DNA of 64,000 nucleotides from Actinomadura sp. NBRC 104425 (GTDB lineage Bacteria; Actinomycetota; Actinomycetes; Streptosporangiales; Streptosporangiaceae), in the NCBI RefSeq assembly GCF_030269545.1, contig NZ_BSTN01000004.1:310001-374000 (forward strand), given 5' to 3'. The position numbers were made by a program, and so were the translations under genes. This document shows, one piece after another, positions 1 to 7,812 of this stretch. The notes beneath the pieces were generated by a model. That model was not told where the DNA came from, did not search any database, and saw only the letters and a program-made list of their open reading frames with translations. Each line of letters opens with the position of its first letter. Position 1 is the first letter of the stretch.

Positions 1-81
1 TTTTTCAAGGAGCAACTGATTGGAGTCGCGTCCGGTCTCCGAGAGGGGTTGAAAAAAATTGGCGATGAGAGCAATCTTTGA
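1..81 (+). CDS. C-terminal fragment of an unidentified gene
   Basis: The window opens inside a frame that reads 26 codons from base 1 to a TGA at 79-81. The residues are mixed in character (FFKEQLIGVASG then LREGLKKIGDESNL), like a normal protein end. Nothing identifies the family. Its place ahead of immunity-like genes suggests another toxin or immunity gene, but that is only context. Confidence 0.3.
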   Translation, partial: FFKEQLIGVASGLREGLKKIGDESNL

Positions 82-162
82 ATTGTGCGATCGGGGTACG
101 AGTGTCGCGCATAGAGCCAGTGTGCAGAAGGCCAGTAATCGCCTGTTTCGGTCTACTTAGTT

Positions 163-763
163 TGGTGAAATGCATATGGGGCACAACTCGAGGGTCACAC
201 ACATCATGGTCGCTTATCTGAATGGCTCCGGCGTTAGTCTGGACGGAATAGAGTTGGCTGGGCGGGCTATTTCGGTGAGTGCGCGTTTTGATATCTGGGT
301 GCTTGATGTGGGAAAGCGGAAGTATAGCGGTGATCCGATGGGGCTTGGTGACATTATGCTGAAGTTCGCTGATCCTTAGGAGCGGATCGTCGATCTGTGG
401 AAAGAGTGTGCGGCGGGGGAGCTGGATATATCTTCTTTCGAAGAGTTTCTGAGGCCTCTAGTGGAGGAGATGGAGTCCTTGTTCGCCGATGTCTCCGCAG
501 ATGGCGGGACGAATTTCCAACCGCCATGTGTTGACCGTGCAGTCGAGGAAGACTGAAAGAGTCGACCAGGTGGCCGTTTGTGTGAGCGTCTGACGATCCG
601 ATGTTCGATGCTCAATCGAACGTGGACACGGCCGCCGAGTGTGACCGCGCCCGCCGTCCGATTCGGGAGACTGGCCGCCGGGCCGACTGGTGAAGCGCAT
701 TGCCGGTCCGCTTTCCGCGGTGAATCCGTAGGCTGATCCGAAGAAGGGGGCCGCGTTGGTCGG
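163..763. repeat. Long direct repeat, copy A (partner 3262-3873)
   Basis: About 600 bp containing the broken immunity-like gene at 176-556 and its downstream spacer recurs at 3262-3873 with roughly 85-90% identity by eye. Both copies keep a GGTGA Shine-Dalgarno 7-8 nt before the ATG and a shared 3' spacer with the same GTGAATCCGTAGG segment. Such duplicated gene-plus-spacer blocks are typical of polymorphic toxin/immunity arrays that grow by recombination. Confidence 0.75.
176..556 (+). pseudogene. Immunity-like gene, copy A, broken by a nonsense codon
   Basis: This is a paralogue of the intact gene at 3281-3664. The frame opens at ATG 176, after GGTGA at 164-168, and meets TAG at 377-379. 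It then continues in the same frame to TGA 554-556 with clear similarity (ERIVDLWKECAAGELD..., ending VEED). At the stop position the paralogue has GAG (Glu), so one G-to-T change explains the defect. The predicted protein is soluble, about 126 residues, with no recognised domain. Placement among HINT/toxin pieces suggests an immunity function. Two separate short products or readthrough are possible but unlikely. Confidence 0.7.
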
Positions 764-836
764 CCTTTCGGACCATATGATTGACGACTTCATGGACGGC
801 ATCGTGACGGGGGCGGGGCGGATCACCGAAATGTGA
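732..836 (+). other. Orphan coding remnant before the immunity-like gene
   Basis: After an in-frame TAG at 729-731, an open frame with coding-like composition runs to TGA 834-836 (DPKKGAALVGLSDHM then IDDFMDGIVTGAG). It has no start codon with a ribosome site. It is probably the displaced tail of a decayed toxin gene. The rest of 557-847 is spacer shared with the second repeat copy. Confidence 0.3.
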
Positions 837-847
837 GGGCGGAAGAA

Positions 848-1429
848 ATGGTTGATCGATATGTTGAAGAGCTCAGAAGAATGTCCTTGCGTCCGTCTTC
901 GTCGCTTATCCCGAGTGTGTTCCCGTCTCGCTCAGATAGTCACTCGATATGCACGTTGCAGATCGATGTGTTCGGTGATGTTGAAGCCTATGGGTGGAGA
1001 TTGCGCCGGGTGCTTATGGCCGCCGTACGTGTGGCCTACGAGCAGGGATTCGATCGGGAGGAGTTGGATACCTCCAGTATCCCAAACTGGTTCATCTCGA
1101 TCACTGACGGCGGTTCGCATGAGGAGGCGATACCTGTCGAGGTCCTGGCCGGCCGGAATGCCTACTATGCCGCCAGAGATCAAAACGAGTGGGATGTGCA
1201 GGAATGGCTCTTCTGTTTCGATCCCGACTTGAGGTACTGGCATTGGTGGGACTTGACCTCCCCAGGTGATCGTGTTGCGGTCCTTTGGATCGACACTCGT
1301 GGTGAATGGGATGTTCCGTGTGAAGAGCTCTGGTGGGCTGTGTATGCGGCCGGCGCGCGCAGTGCGGAGGGGCTGATTTGGATGTCGGCTGATGAATGGC
1401 GGCGGCAGCCGAGTATAGGGATCACCTGA
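848..1429 (+). CDS. Unassigned immunity-like protein (193 aa)
   Basis: This is a soluble acidic protein with many Trp and Tyr residues and no signal peptide or membrane segment. I could not place it in a named family. The C-terminus is distinctive (CEELWWAVYAAGARS, then DEWRRQPSIGIT) and recurs as degraded copies at about 2850-2946 and 49728-49861, so this is a mobile, repeatedly copied unit. It lies just upstream of a pretoxin-HINT/deaminase remnant, as immunity genes of earlier cassettes do in polymorphic toxin loci. The start is ATG 848 with AGGGCGG five bases upstream; an in-frame GTG at 833 would add five residues. Codon choice is less GC-biased than in the chromosomal genes further right, consistent with transfer. 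The immunity role is inferred from context only. Confidence 0.6.
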   Translation: MVDRYVEELRRMSLRPSSSLIPSVFPSRSDSHSICTLQIDVFGDVEAYGWRLRRVLMAAVRVAYEQGFDREELDTSSIPNWFISITDGGSHEEAIPVEVLAGRNAYYAARDQNEWDVQEWLFCFDPDLRYWHWWDLTSPGDRVAVLWIDTRGEWDVPCEELWWAVYAAGARSAEGLIWMSADEWRRQPSIGIT

Positions 1430-1736
1430 GATCATCCCGAGAGGACGAGCCGACGGCGCTCACCGTCACCGAGATCAGAAAGCGCTATTTCTGCCAGTGG
1501 ACCCTCGGCTCGGCCAAAGTGATGGCGGACGGCAGTCGGAAGCCCATTGACACAGCCAAGGTGTGGCGTGAAGGTGTTGGCCAGCGATCCGGTCACCGGT
1601 AGGACGAGCCCGCGGACGGTCCTGACCACGTTCGGCGACTCCGGCACCAAGAACATGGTCCGCGTCACCGTCGACACCGACGGCGAACGCGGTACCAAGA
1701 CCGGCACGCTACAGGTCACCGACAACCACCCGTTCT
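1333..1736. repeat. Direct repeat, copy A (partner 2850-3251)
   Basis: This block spans the 3' end of the immunity-like gene and the first part of the HINT coding region. It is repeated at 2850-3251, first closely, then with rising divergence from about 3195. Both copies contain the same extra T in GTGTGGCGTGAAGG, so the duplication followed the frameshift. Confidence 0.75.
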
Positions 1737-2311
1737 GGATTCCCGCCCTCAAGCAGTGGGTGGACGCCGGGAAGCTCAAGCCCGGCATGTGGCTGCGCAC
1801 CAGTGCAGGCACCTACGTCCAGATCACCGCGATCAACACCTGGACCCGGCATCAGCAGGTCCACAACCTCACCGTCGAGTCCGACCACACCTACTACGCC
1901 GCCGCCGGCACCACCCCCGTCCTCGTTCATAATTGTCAAAACGTTTCCTCGAGGCTGGAGGCGACGGCTGATGCTGGGGAGCGCCAACAGGCGGACTTCG
2001 CGTCTGAGTTCGTGTCGCCGAGCGGCCAAGTATATACAGCCCACAATAAGGAGTATGTCGAAATCCCAGAGGGCCTGAAAGATATCTTGCGTGAAAATCG
2101 ACATCCCGCATTTGTTTGCTCTGAAATGAAGTGTCTTGCCAAAGCGTATGAAAAAGAAGGGGTGGCAGGAGTAAGTGGAGGAAGGATGACCACGGTATTT
2201 GTGGGTGATTCCGAGTTCGGGGAGCACGCTACTTTGGCGAGTCCGTGCAAGGCGTGTCGTCGAGTGCTGAGTTCGCTTTTCGTTAGGATTGTGGAAAACG
2301 AGGCGATGTAG
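1471..2311 (+). pseudogene. Orphan pretoxin-HINT plus YwqJ-like deaminase toxin tip, frameshifted
   Basis: This is the C-terminal end of a polymorphic toxin without its delivery part. A HINT self-cleaving domain begins near the Cys codon at 1492 (GSAKVMADGSRKPID). It shifts frame near 1563, where one extra T splits KV from GVKVLASDPVTGRT. It then runs to the classical HINT end (VHNLTVESDHTYYAAAG, then VLVHNC at about 1934). The tip after 1937 carries CSE (Cys codon 2117) and PCKAC (near 2242), the zinc-site pattern of YwqJ-like nucleic-acid deaminases. It stops at TAG 2309, two bases before a SUKH-3 immunity gene, which is the usual pairing. The downstream frame is open from TTG 1547, but no good ribosome site is visible. 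The N-terminal secretion/Rhs part is absent. It looks like a displaced, probably silent cassette. HINT is certain; the deaminase subfamily is likely. Confidence 0.8.
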
Positions 2312-2313
2312 TC

Positions 2314-2799
2314 ATGGATCTTGATGTTTCCTCGGAAAGTCGTGCGGCACTGGCGGCTCAGGGCTGGACGAAAGACCGTAGCGTTGACGTTTCTGCATTG
2401 ATCGGAAGACTGGAAGCGGTTGGTTTTCGAGTCGACGATTGGATGAGGGGAGTCTTGGGGTCGCTGGTGGGTATTCGGGTAAGTCCGGTGAATGAGGACG
2501 GGGTGAACTTTCAGAACGGCGATCCGTTCGTCGTTGACCCTCTTGCAATAGGTGTGAGGCATTTCTCGGAGGCCAGAGAACTGCAAGATCGATTCAAGGT
2601 GACTTTTTGTCCGCTCGGATGGTGGCTCTGTCGTTCGCATGTCTACTTCAGCACGGAAGGGCCTGTGGTCGCCTCGCTGCCCGGAGTGATCTGGCACGTG
2701 GGCAGTACCCTGTCCGAGGCGATCGACATGATGCTTCTCGGAAATCGACCACTTGTAAGGCTTTTGAGCGAGGATGGTATGGAAAGCAGAGATTTCTAG
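2314..2799 (+). CDS. SUKH-3 family immunity protein
   Basis: This 161-residue cytoplasmic protein matches the SUKH-3 layout: an N-terminal GWTKDRSVDVSALIGRLEAVGF motif class (A..GW...R.VD....I..LE..GF), a central LVGIRV strand, a VDPLAIGV turn, then FCPLGWW, a short strand with SHVYFSTEG, and a helical end (LSEAIDMMLLGNR). SUKH proteins neutralise diverse nuclease and deaminase toxins by direct binding, and SUKH-3 members commonly sit beside YwqJ-type deaminases. It begins two bases after the toxin stop, so the two form one cassette. It appears full length and unbroken although its toxin gene is damaged; it could still protect against the same toxin in kin. Confidence 0.85.
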   Translation: MDLDVSSESRAALAAQGWTKDRSVDVSALIGRLEAVGFRVDDWMRGVLGSLVGIRVSPVNEDGVNFQNGDPFVVDPLAIGVRHFSEARELQDRFKVTFCPLGWWLCRSHVYFSTEGPVVASLPGVIWHVGSTLSEAIDMMLLGNRPLVRLLSEDGMESRDF

Positions 2800-2849
2800 G
2801 TCGGATTGAAGAAATGCCGTTGTCAGTCGATGTGGTGAATGCGCATGGG

Positions 2850-3251
2850 GTGGGCTGTGTATGCGGCCGGCGCATGCAGTGCGGAGGGGTTCATTCGGAT
2901 GTCGGCTGATGAATGGCGGCGGCAGCCGAGTATCGGGATTACGTGAGATCATCACGAGAGGACGAACCGACAGACTCATCGTCACCGAGATTGGAAAGCG
3001 CTACTTCTGCTAGTGGACGCTCGGCTCGGCCAAGGTGACGGCAGACGGCAGGCGGAAGCACGATCGACACAGCCAAGGTGTGGCGTGAAGGCATTGGCCA
3101 CCGATCCGGTCACCGGTAGGACGGGTCCGCGGACGGTCCTGACCACGTTGGGCGACTCCGGCACCAAGAACATGGTCCGCGTAACCGTCGACATCGACGC
3201 TGATGCGGTACTAATACCGGTACGTTTCAGCCCACCGATAATCCCCTGTTC
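2850..3251 (+). pseudogene. Decayed copy of immunity 3' end plus HINT start
   Basis: Bases 2850-2946 encode a worn copy of the C-terminus of the gene at 848-1429 (GWAVYAAG-like, then DEWRRQPSIGIT). Bases 2947-3251 repeat the HINT start. The Cys codon is now followed by a stop (TGCTAG near 3009), and the same extra T as in copy A is present. Similarity fades to nothing at about 3251. No product is expected. It shows that the cassette was duplicated after the first lesion and then decayed further. Confidence 0.7.
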
Positions 3252-3261
3252 TAAATGTACT

Positions 3262-3873
3262 CGATGTGGTGAATGAGAATATGGGACCACGCAACTCGAT
3301 GGTCACGAACTGTATGCTCGCTTTTCTGGACAGCTTCGGCAGCAGTCTGTATGGACTGGATCTGGCCGGTCGGGCTATTGCGGTGAGTGCGCGTTTTAGC
3401 ATCTGGGTGCTTGATGTGGGAAAGCGGAAGTATAGCAATGATCCGTGGGCGCTGGGTGATATTATAATAAAGTACGCTGAATCTGAGGAGCGGATCGTCG
3501 ATTTGTGGAAGGAGTGTGCGGCAGGGGAGCTGGATCTATCTTCTTTCGAAGAGTCTCTGAGGCCTCTAGTGGAGGAGATGGAGTTCGTGCTCGCCGATGT
3601 CTCCGCAGATGGTGGGACGAAGTTCAAACCGCCAGGCGTTGACCGTGTAGTCGAGGAAGACTGAATGAGCCGACCAGGTGGCCGTTTGTGTGAGCGTTTG
3701 GCGATCCGGTGTTCGATGCTCAATCGAGCGTGGACACGGCCGCCGAGTGTGACGGCGCCCGCCGTTCGATTCGGGGGACTGGCCGCCGGGCCGACTGGTG
3801 AAGCGCATTGCCAGTCCGCTTCCGCGGTGAATCCGTAGGGCTGATCCTAAGAGAGGGGGTGGTGTTGGCCGGG
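3262..3873. repeat. Long direct repeat, copy B (partner 163-763)
   Basis: This is the second copy of the block that carries the immunity-like gene and its spacer. Similarity runs through GTGAATCCGTAGGGCTGATCC and ends near 3873, fifteen bases before the left end of the IS256-type element. Confidence 0.7.
3281..3664 (+). CDS. Intact immunity-like protein (127 aa), paralogue of 176-556
   Basis: This small soluble protein starts LAFLDSFGSSLYGLDLAGR, continues with a strand-rich centre (ISVSARF/IAVSARF, WVLDVGKRKYS) and ends in an amphipathic helical half (ERIVDLWKECAAGELD, FEESLRPLVEEMEFV). No named family was recognised. ATG 3281 is preferred over GTG 3266 because the GGTGA Shine-Dalgarno eight bases upstream is preserved in the broken copy at 176. 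It lies at the end of the toxin-cassette array and is the only intact copy, so it is the functional candidate of the pair. An immunity role against a lost toxin is inference. Confidence 0.6.
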   Translation: MGPRNSMVTNCMLAFLDSFGSSLYGLDLAGRAIAVSARFSIWVLDVGKRKYSNDPWALGDIIIKYAESEERIVDLWKECAAGELDLSSFEESLRPLVEEMEFVLADVSADGGTKFKPPGVDRVVEED

Positions 3874-3888
3874 GTCACGTCCAGCGGA

Positions 3889-5241
3889 GTGGTGTATGAG
3901 TCGGCCTCCGCGTGATCCTGTTTCTGCCGGTTAAGCAGTGATCGCCTGCTGGTCGGTCTCGTCCCCGGAACAGTCGCCGTCAATCACTCGCAGTCTGGCT
4001 TTGGCGAGGAACTCCAGGCCCATGTAGCGGCGGCCCTCGGTCCACTCGTCGGTCTGCTCCATCAGCACGGCGCCGACGAGGCGGATGATCGCGGTGCGGT
4101 CGGGGAAGATCCCGACCACGTCGGTGCGCCGCCGGATCTCCTTGTTGAACCGCTCCTGCGGGTTGTTCGACCAGATCTGCCGCCGGACCTGCCGAGGGAA
4201 CGCGGTGAAGGCCAACAGGTCGTCACGGGCCTCGTCCAGATGCTGCGCCGCCTCGGGGTGCTTGGCCTCCAACGAATCCACCACGCGGGCGTGCTGGGCG
4301 TGGACCTCTTCGGCGGCGGGCTGGTCGAAGATGGTGCGCACCAGTGTCGCCACCCATGGCTGGGCGGATCTGGGCACCTTGGTGAGCAGGTTGCGCAGGT
4401 AGTGGGTGCGGCACCGCTGCCAGGCCGCCCCCGGCAGCGTCGATGCGACCGCCTCGACCAGGCCGGTGTGGGCGTCGGAGATCACCAGTTGGACGCCGGA
4501 CAGGCCGCGGGCGACCAGGGCGCGCAGGAAGGCGAGCCATCCGGCGCCGTCCTCGGCCGAGGCCACCTCGACGCCGAGGATCTCGCGGTGCCCGTCGGCG
4601 TTGACACCGGTGGCCACCAGCACGTGCACGTTCACGGTGCGGCCGCCCTCACGCACCTTCTGGGTGAGGGCGTCCAGCCACACGAACGCGTACGGCCCGC
4701 CTTCCAAAGGCCGGTTGCGGAACGCCTGGACCTGTTCGTCCAGCACCTTGGACATCTGCGAGACCTGGCTTTTGCCAGATGCCTTGGATGCCCATCTGCT
4801 CGACCAGTCTGTCCACCCGCCGCGTGGACACGCCCAGCAGATAGGAGGTGGCCACCATGCTGATCAGGGCCTGCTCGGCCCGGCGGCGTCGCTCGGCAGC
4901 CACTCGGGGAAGTACGACCCGCTGCGCAGCTTCGGGATCGCCGGTTCGACCGTGCCGACCCGGGTGTCCCACGTCCGTTCCCGGTAGCCGTTGCGGCGGT
5001 TGACCCGCCCGTCCGAGCGCTGCCCGTAGCCGGCGCCGCAGATCGCATCCGCCTCGGCCGACATGAGCGCTTCGGCCATCGTCTTGACCATCGATCGCAG
5101 CAGATCGGGCTCACACGCCCCGATCTGCTCGGCAAACCAGCCCGCGGGGTCCACACTGGGGTTGTCGGCCATCGCGTCCTCTCCTTCGATCTTGGACTTG
5201 GCATCTCGAAGGATCACGCGGTGGCCGTCTCATTTCACGAC
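3889..5241. mobile_element. IS256-family insertion sequence, defective
   Basis: Terminal inverted repeats are visible. The left end 3889-3919 (…ATGAGTCGGCCTCCGCG…) matches the reverse complement of 5210-5241 at about 22 of 24 core positions. Between them lies one mutator-type transposase on the minus strand, broken by two frameshifts. No 8-9 bp target duplication is apparent. The size (1353 bp) is normal for IS256 elements. The element abuts the end of repeat copy B and separates the toxin remnants from the downstream island. Confidence 0.8.
3931..5172 (-). pseudogene. IS256-family (mutator) transposase with two frameshifts
   Basis: The gene reads from ATG 5172, after AAGGAGAGGAC, with a normal N-terminus (MADNPSVDPAGWF…). 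It shifts frame near 4890, continues through TSYLLGVSTRRVDRLVEQMG, and shifts again near 4780, where one inserted base separates GIQGI from KSQVSQMSKVLDEQ. It finishes in a third frame at 3931. DDE residues are present in the last frame: Asp in VWLDALTQKV, Asp in VISDAHTGL, Glu in NNPQERFNKEIRRR. IS256 enzymes are a single frame of about 410 residues, so these shifts are lesions, not programmed events. The protein is predicted to be inactive. Confidence 0.85.
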
Positions 5242-5998
5242 GCCACGCCCTCTGACCTGCATCAACTCGTACACCACCTCCGTGGACGCAACCCGGCCCG
5301 CCCGGTCTGCTGATCGGCACGCTCGCACAAGGCGGCGGTCGTGCCCCGGGCCCGTAGGCGGCGGACGACCCGGCTGCCGCCGGACGGCGGCCGTGTCGGC
5401 CGAAGGCGGCGGCCAGGAAGACGCGCCGGTGGCAATCACCCGCCCTGAGTGCCGGCGCCCGCGCGCCGCCGCTGAGACGAGATGGCCACGCCGTGGCCGG
5501 TGGCGGCCATCGGGGCCGGCGCACACACTCGAGAACAACCACCCGGAGCACCGCGAGTCCCACCGGATATGGCCTGGTTGTCCGCCCCCCTGAGGCCGAG
5601 GCGGAGTGATGGGGGAGTGGTTCGGGGGTGGGCTTTCGGCGGTGGGCGGCAAGCAGTCCGGCCTTCCAGTAAAGGCGGTCGGCGGGAGTCTCGCCGTGCT
5701 GGACCGGCCCTGACCCGCTGGGGTGCACCGCGCTGCCGCGGCTGATGACATTCGCCCCGGGCGGAGGCGTTGCGCGCAACGGCGTTCTCTGGCGGCCCGC
5801 AGGTTCACCGACCCCGCGTGAGGGCCATGAATGAGTGGAAGGCCAATGAAGGAGCGGCGGCGGAGTGGGATAAGCCTGGCCTCATGGAGAAATGGATGTT
5901 GTGAGGTCGCAATCTGAGAAATAATGTATGCGTCATAAGCCCGTCATGATGGGGTGGGGGCGGGGGCGTTTCGTGCGCGATACTCAGGGGGGCCAGGC
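5242..5998. other. 757-bp intergenic stretch without a supportable gene
   Basis: Several frames stay open here only because of base composition; they show no domain and no ribosome site. A 25-codon frame (ATG 5827 to TGA 5904) is unsupported. The AT-richer stretch 5900-5945 is the likeliest promoter region for the membrane-protein operon that follows, but no clear -35/-10 pair was found. Confidence 0.4.
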
Positions 5999-7321
5999 GT
6001 GGCGCAAGATGATCCGCAGGCGCGTCCACCCGGAATGGGCCGGCTCGCCGGAAGACTGCGAACGCTGGCGGCGGAGCCTGCTCTCGCATTGCGGCGGGAA
6101 GAGTTGCAGCGGTTGGCAGGCGACCTGGAGAAGGGGCGTCGGCTGGAGCGGTGGGCCGAGATCGATCTGGTGAACGCGTTCGCGCGTCCGGAGAGCCTGA
6201 CGGTTCCGCCCCCGGCGGCGCCCTCGGGGCCGTGGTGGAAGCGGCTGGTCGAGCACCCCGACCGTGAGCGCACGCTGGAAGTCGCACTGGGGGCGGTCAT
6301 TTTCGTCCCGCTGCTCGTCACCTGGTACGGCCTTTGGAAGGCCATTCGCGCCTACGGGGAACTCACCAGGGAGGATCCGCGGCAGGCGACGCGGCCGTTC
6401 CTGCAGCTGTGGCAATCGGGCTTCGGGGGGCGCCTGACGGGAATCGCGCGGTTCGAGCATGTCGCGTTGACCGCGGTCTTGATCATTTTCGCGCTGGTGC
6501 TGCTGTCGGTTCTGCATTCACTCGCGCGGGCGCACGGCGAACGCGCCGACGCCGAGGCGGACGCCAAGGTGCGCGCCGAGCATGCCAGGCTGCTCGGCGA
6601 ACTGGCCTCCGTCCTCACCAGCGTGCAACTGGAGCTGGTCCCGCACCGCGACACGTCCCCGGACCGCTTCACCGGCGTGCTGAGCCAGGCCGCCAAACGG
6701 CTGGACGCCGTCATCAAGCAAGCCAAGGAGCAGCAGCGGCAGCTGACCGCGGCGGTGCAGCTCACCGGCAAGGCGGCGGAGGAGCTCGGCAAGGCGACGG
6801 GCCAGATGAAGCGCGCGGCGCAGACCCTCAGCGACGGGGTCCCGCAGCTCACCGGGGCCGCGGACCGGATCGAGCAGGCCGTCCGAGCGGCGGAGGCGGC
6901 TGCGGCGCAGGCCGGCACGGACACCGCCGGCGCGGCGCACGGCATCGCCGATACCCTCCGGCAGGCGAGCGACACGCTGCGGGCCGCCCTGCACGACCTC
7001 GCCGCGACGCAGAAGGCGCTGACGGACAAGTCGCAATCCGTCGTGGACGCCACCGACAGGGCCGCCAAGGCACTGGTGGACAGCGGCGGCAGCACCGACC
7101 GCGCGGTGACCGGCATGCTGGCGGCCACCGACCGGTGGGACGCCGCGGCGGCGCACTGGCAGGACGCCGCGGCCAGGCTCGACACCAGCGTGCGCGCGCT
7201 GCTGGACAGGCTGTCCGCACTCGACACCACCGTCAACGGCGCCAAAGTCGCCGGCGGCGCACCGCAGCCCGCCCGGTCAGGGCCGGTGGCGCTCGGCGAG
7301 GACACGGAGACGAAACAGTGA
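5999..7321 (+). CDS. Two-pass membrane protein with long coiled-coil tail (ZorA/MotA-like candidate)
   Basis: This 440-residue protein has a helical N-terminus, a transmembrane segment at about 95-116 (VALGAVIFVPLLVTWYGLW), a loop containing FLQLWQSGFGGR, and a second segment at about 153-175. A continuous Ala/Gln/Lys-rich helical tail (185-430) resembles methyl-accepting or motor-associated coiled coils. A short MotA/TolQ-like membrane unit with a long cytoplasmic helix is the plan of ZorA in Zorya systems, and the next gene is MotB-like. Overall identity to ZorA cannot be judged by eye, and only two segments are clear. GTG 5999 is chosen because AGGGGGG lies eight bases upstream; an in-frame GTG at 5954 lacks that. 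It overlaps the next gene by 4 nt and is the first gene of the plus arm of the island. Confidence 0.65.
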   Translation: MAQDDPQARPPGMGRLAGRLRTLAAEPALALRREELQRLAGDLEKGRRLERWAEIDLVNAFARPESLTVPPPAAPSGPWWKRLVEHPDRERTLEVALGAVIFVPLLVTWYGLWKAIRAYGELTREDPRQATRPFLQLWQSGFGGRLTGIARFEHVALTAVLIIFALVLLSVLHSLARAHGERADAEADAKVRAEHARLLGELASVLTSVQLELVPHRDTSPDRFTGVLSQAAKRLDAVIKQAKEQQRQLTAAVQLTGKAAEELGKATGQMKRAAQTLSDGVPQLTGAADRIEQAVRAAEAAAAQAGTDTAGAAHGIADTLRQASDTLRAALHDLAATQKALTDKSQSVVDATDRAAKALVDSGGSTDRAVTGMLAATDRWDAAAAHWQDAAARLDTSVRALLDRLSALDTTVNGAKVAGGAPQPARSGPVALGEDTETKQ

Positions 7322-7800
7322 GGCGGGCCGGCCGCCTGAGCGCGGTGGGGATCGCCGCCCTGGCGGGATGGCTGTTCGCCGACATGCTGCTGGTGCTGGC
7401 GGTGGTGACGATGGCCGACCGGCCCGATCCGCTCGCCGCGGCGAGCCCCGGGCCGTCCGGGAAGGGCGGTGCGTCGGCCAGTCCGTCCCCGACGCCGACC
7501 GGGCCCCGCTCGCTGGTGAAGAAGGCCGAGAAGTTCGAGGTCGCCGGAACCGACGAGGACGACCTCGTCCGGCAGATCAGAAGGCAGACCGAGCGGTGGG
7601 CCGGGCGCGAGGCGGCGCTGGTGATGACCTTCGGCGGCAGCGCCGGCGGCAACCGCTACGCGCACCGCGTGAACTCGCTGCTCGGCAGGGCCCGTCCGAA
7701 GATGTTCACCCGCAACACCGCGACGGAGGACTTCCACGCGCTCGACGAACCGGCCGACACGGCCTCGCTCACCGTGTACTTCTACACCTCGCCGAGCTGA
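7318..7800 (+). CDS. Single-pass MotB/ZorB-like membrane protein
   Basis: This 160-residue protein starts at GTG 7318, overlapping the previous stop (GTGA). Its N-terminal membrane segment (GIAALAGWLFADMLLVLAVV) has an acidic residue in a W-x3-A-D-M context, like the proton-conducting Asp of MotB, ExbD and ZorB. A Pro/Ser-rich linker (about 40-60) leads to a compact alpha/beta domain (ALVMTFGGSAGGNRYAHRVN… TASLTVYFYTSPS) that resembles a reduced OmpA-like fold. The pairing with a coiled-coil membrane protein suggests an ion-driven or tension-sensing complex. No peptidoglycan-binding motif is clear. The ZorB assignment is inference; a membrane protein with a conserved in-membrane Asp is what the sequence shows. 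Confidence 0.6.
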   Translation: MRRAGRLSAVGIAALAGWLFADMLLVLAVVTMADRPDPLAAASPGPSGKGGASASPSPTPTGPRSLVKKAEKFEVAGTDEDDLVRQIRRQTERWAGREAALVMTFGGSAGGNRYAHRVNSLLGRARPKMFTRNTATEDFHALDEPADTASLTVYFYTSPS

Positions 7801-7812
7801 ACGGACGACGCG

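Noticed and set aside
1547-1605. Programmed frameshift in the HINT domain
   Set aside because: No slippery heptamer or downstream structure was seen, and the duplicate copy has further lesions, so decay is simpler.
4770-4900. Programmed frameshifting of the IS256 transposase
   Set aside because: IS256-family enzymes are single-frame, and two shifts at unrelated places indicate mutation.
5230-5808. Several overlapping open frames between the IS256 element and the conflict island
   Set aside because: They are Arg/Pro-rich, lack ribosome sites and domains, and compete in several frames.
5827-5904. 25-codon frame MNEWKANEGAAAEW... as a small protein
   Set aside because: No ribosome site and no comparison available; it could be part of a leader.
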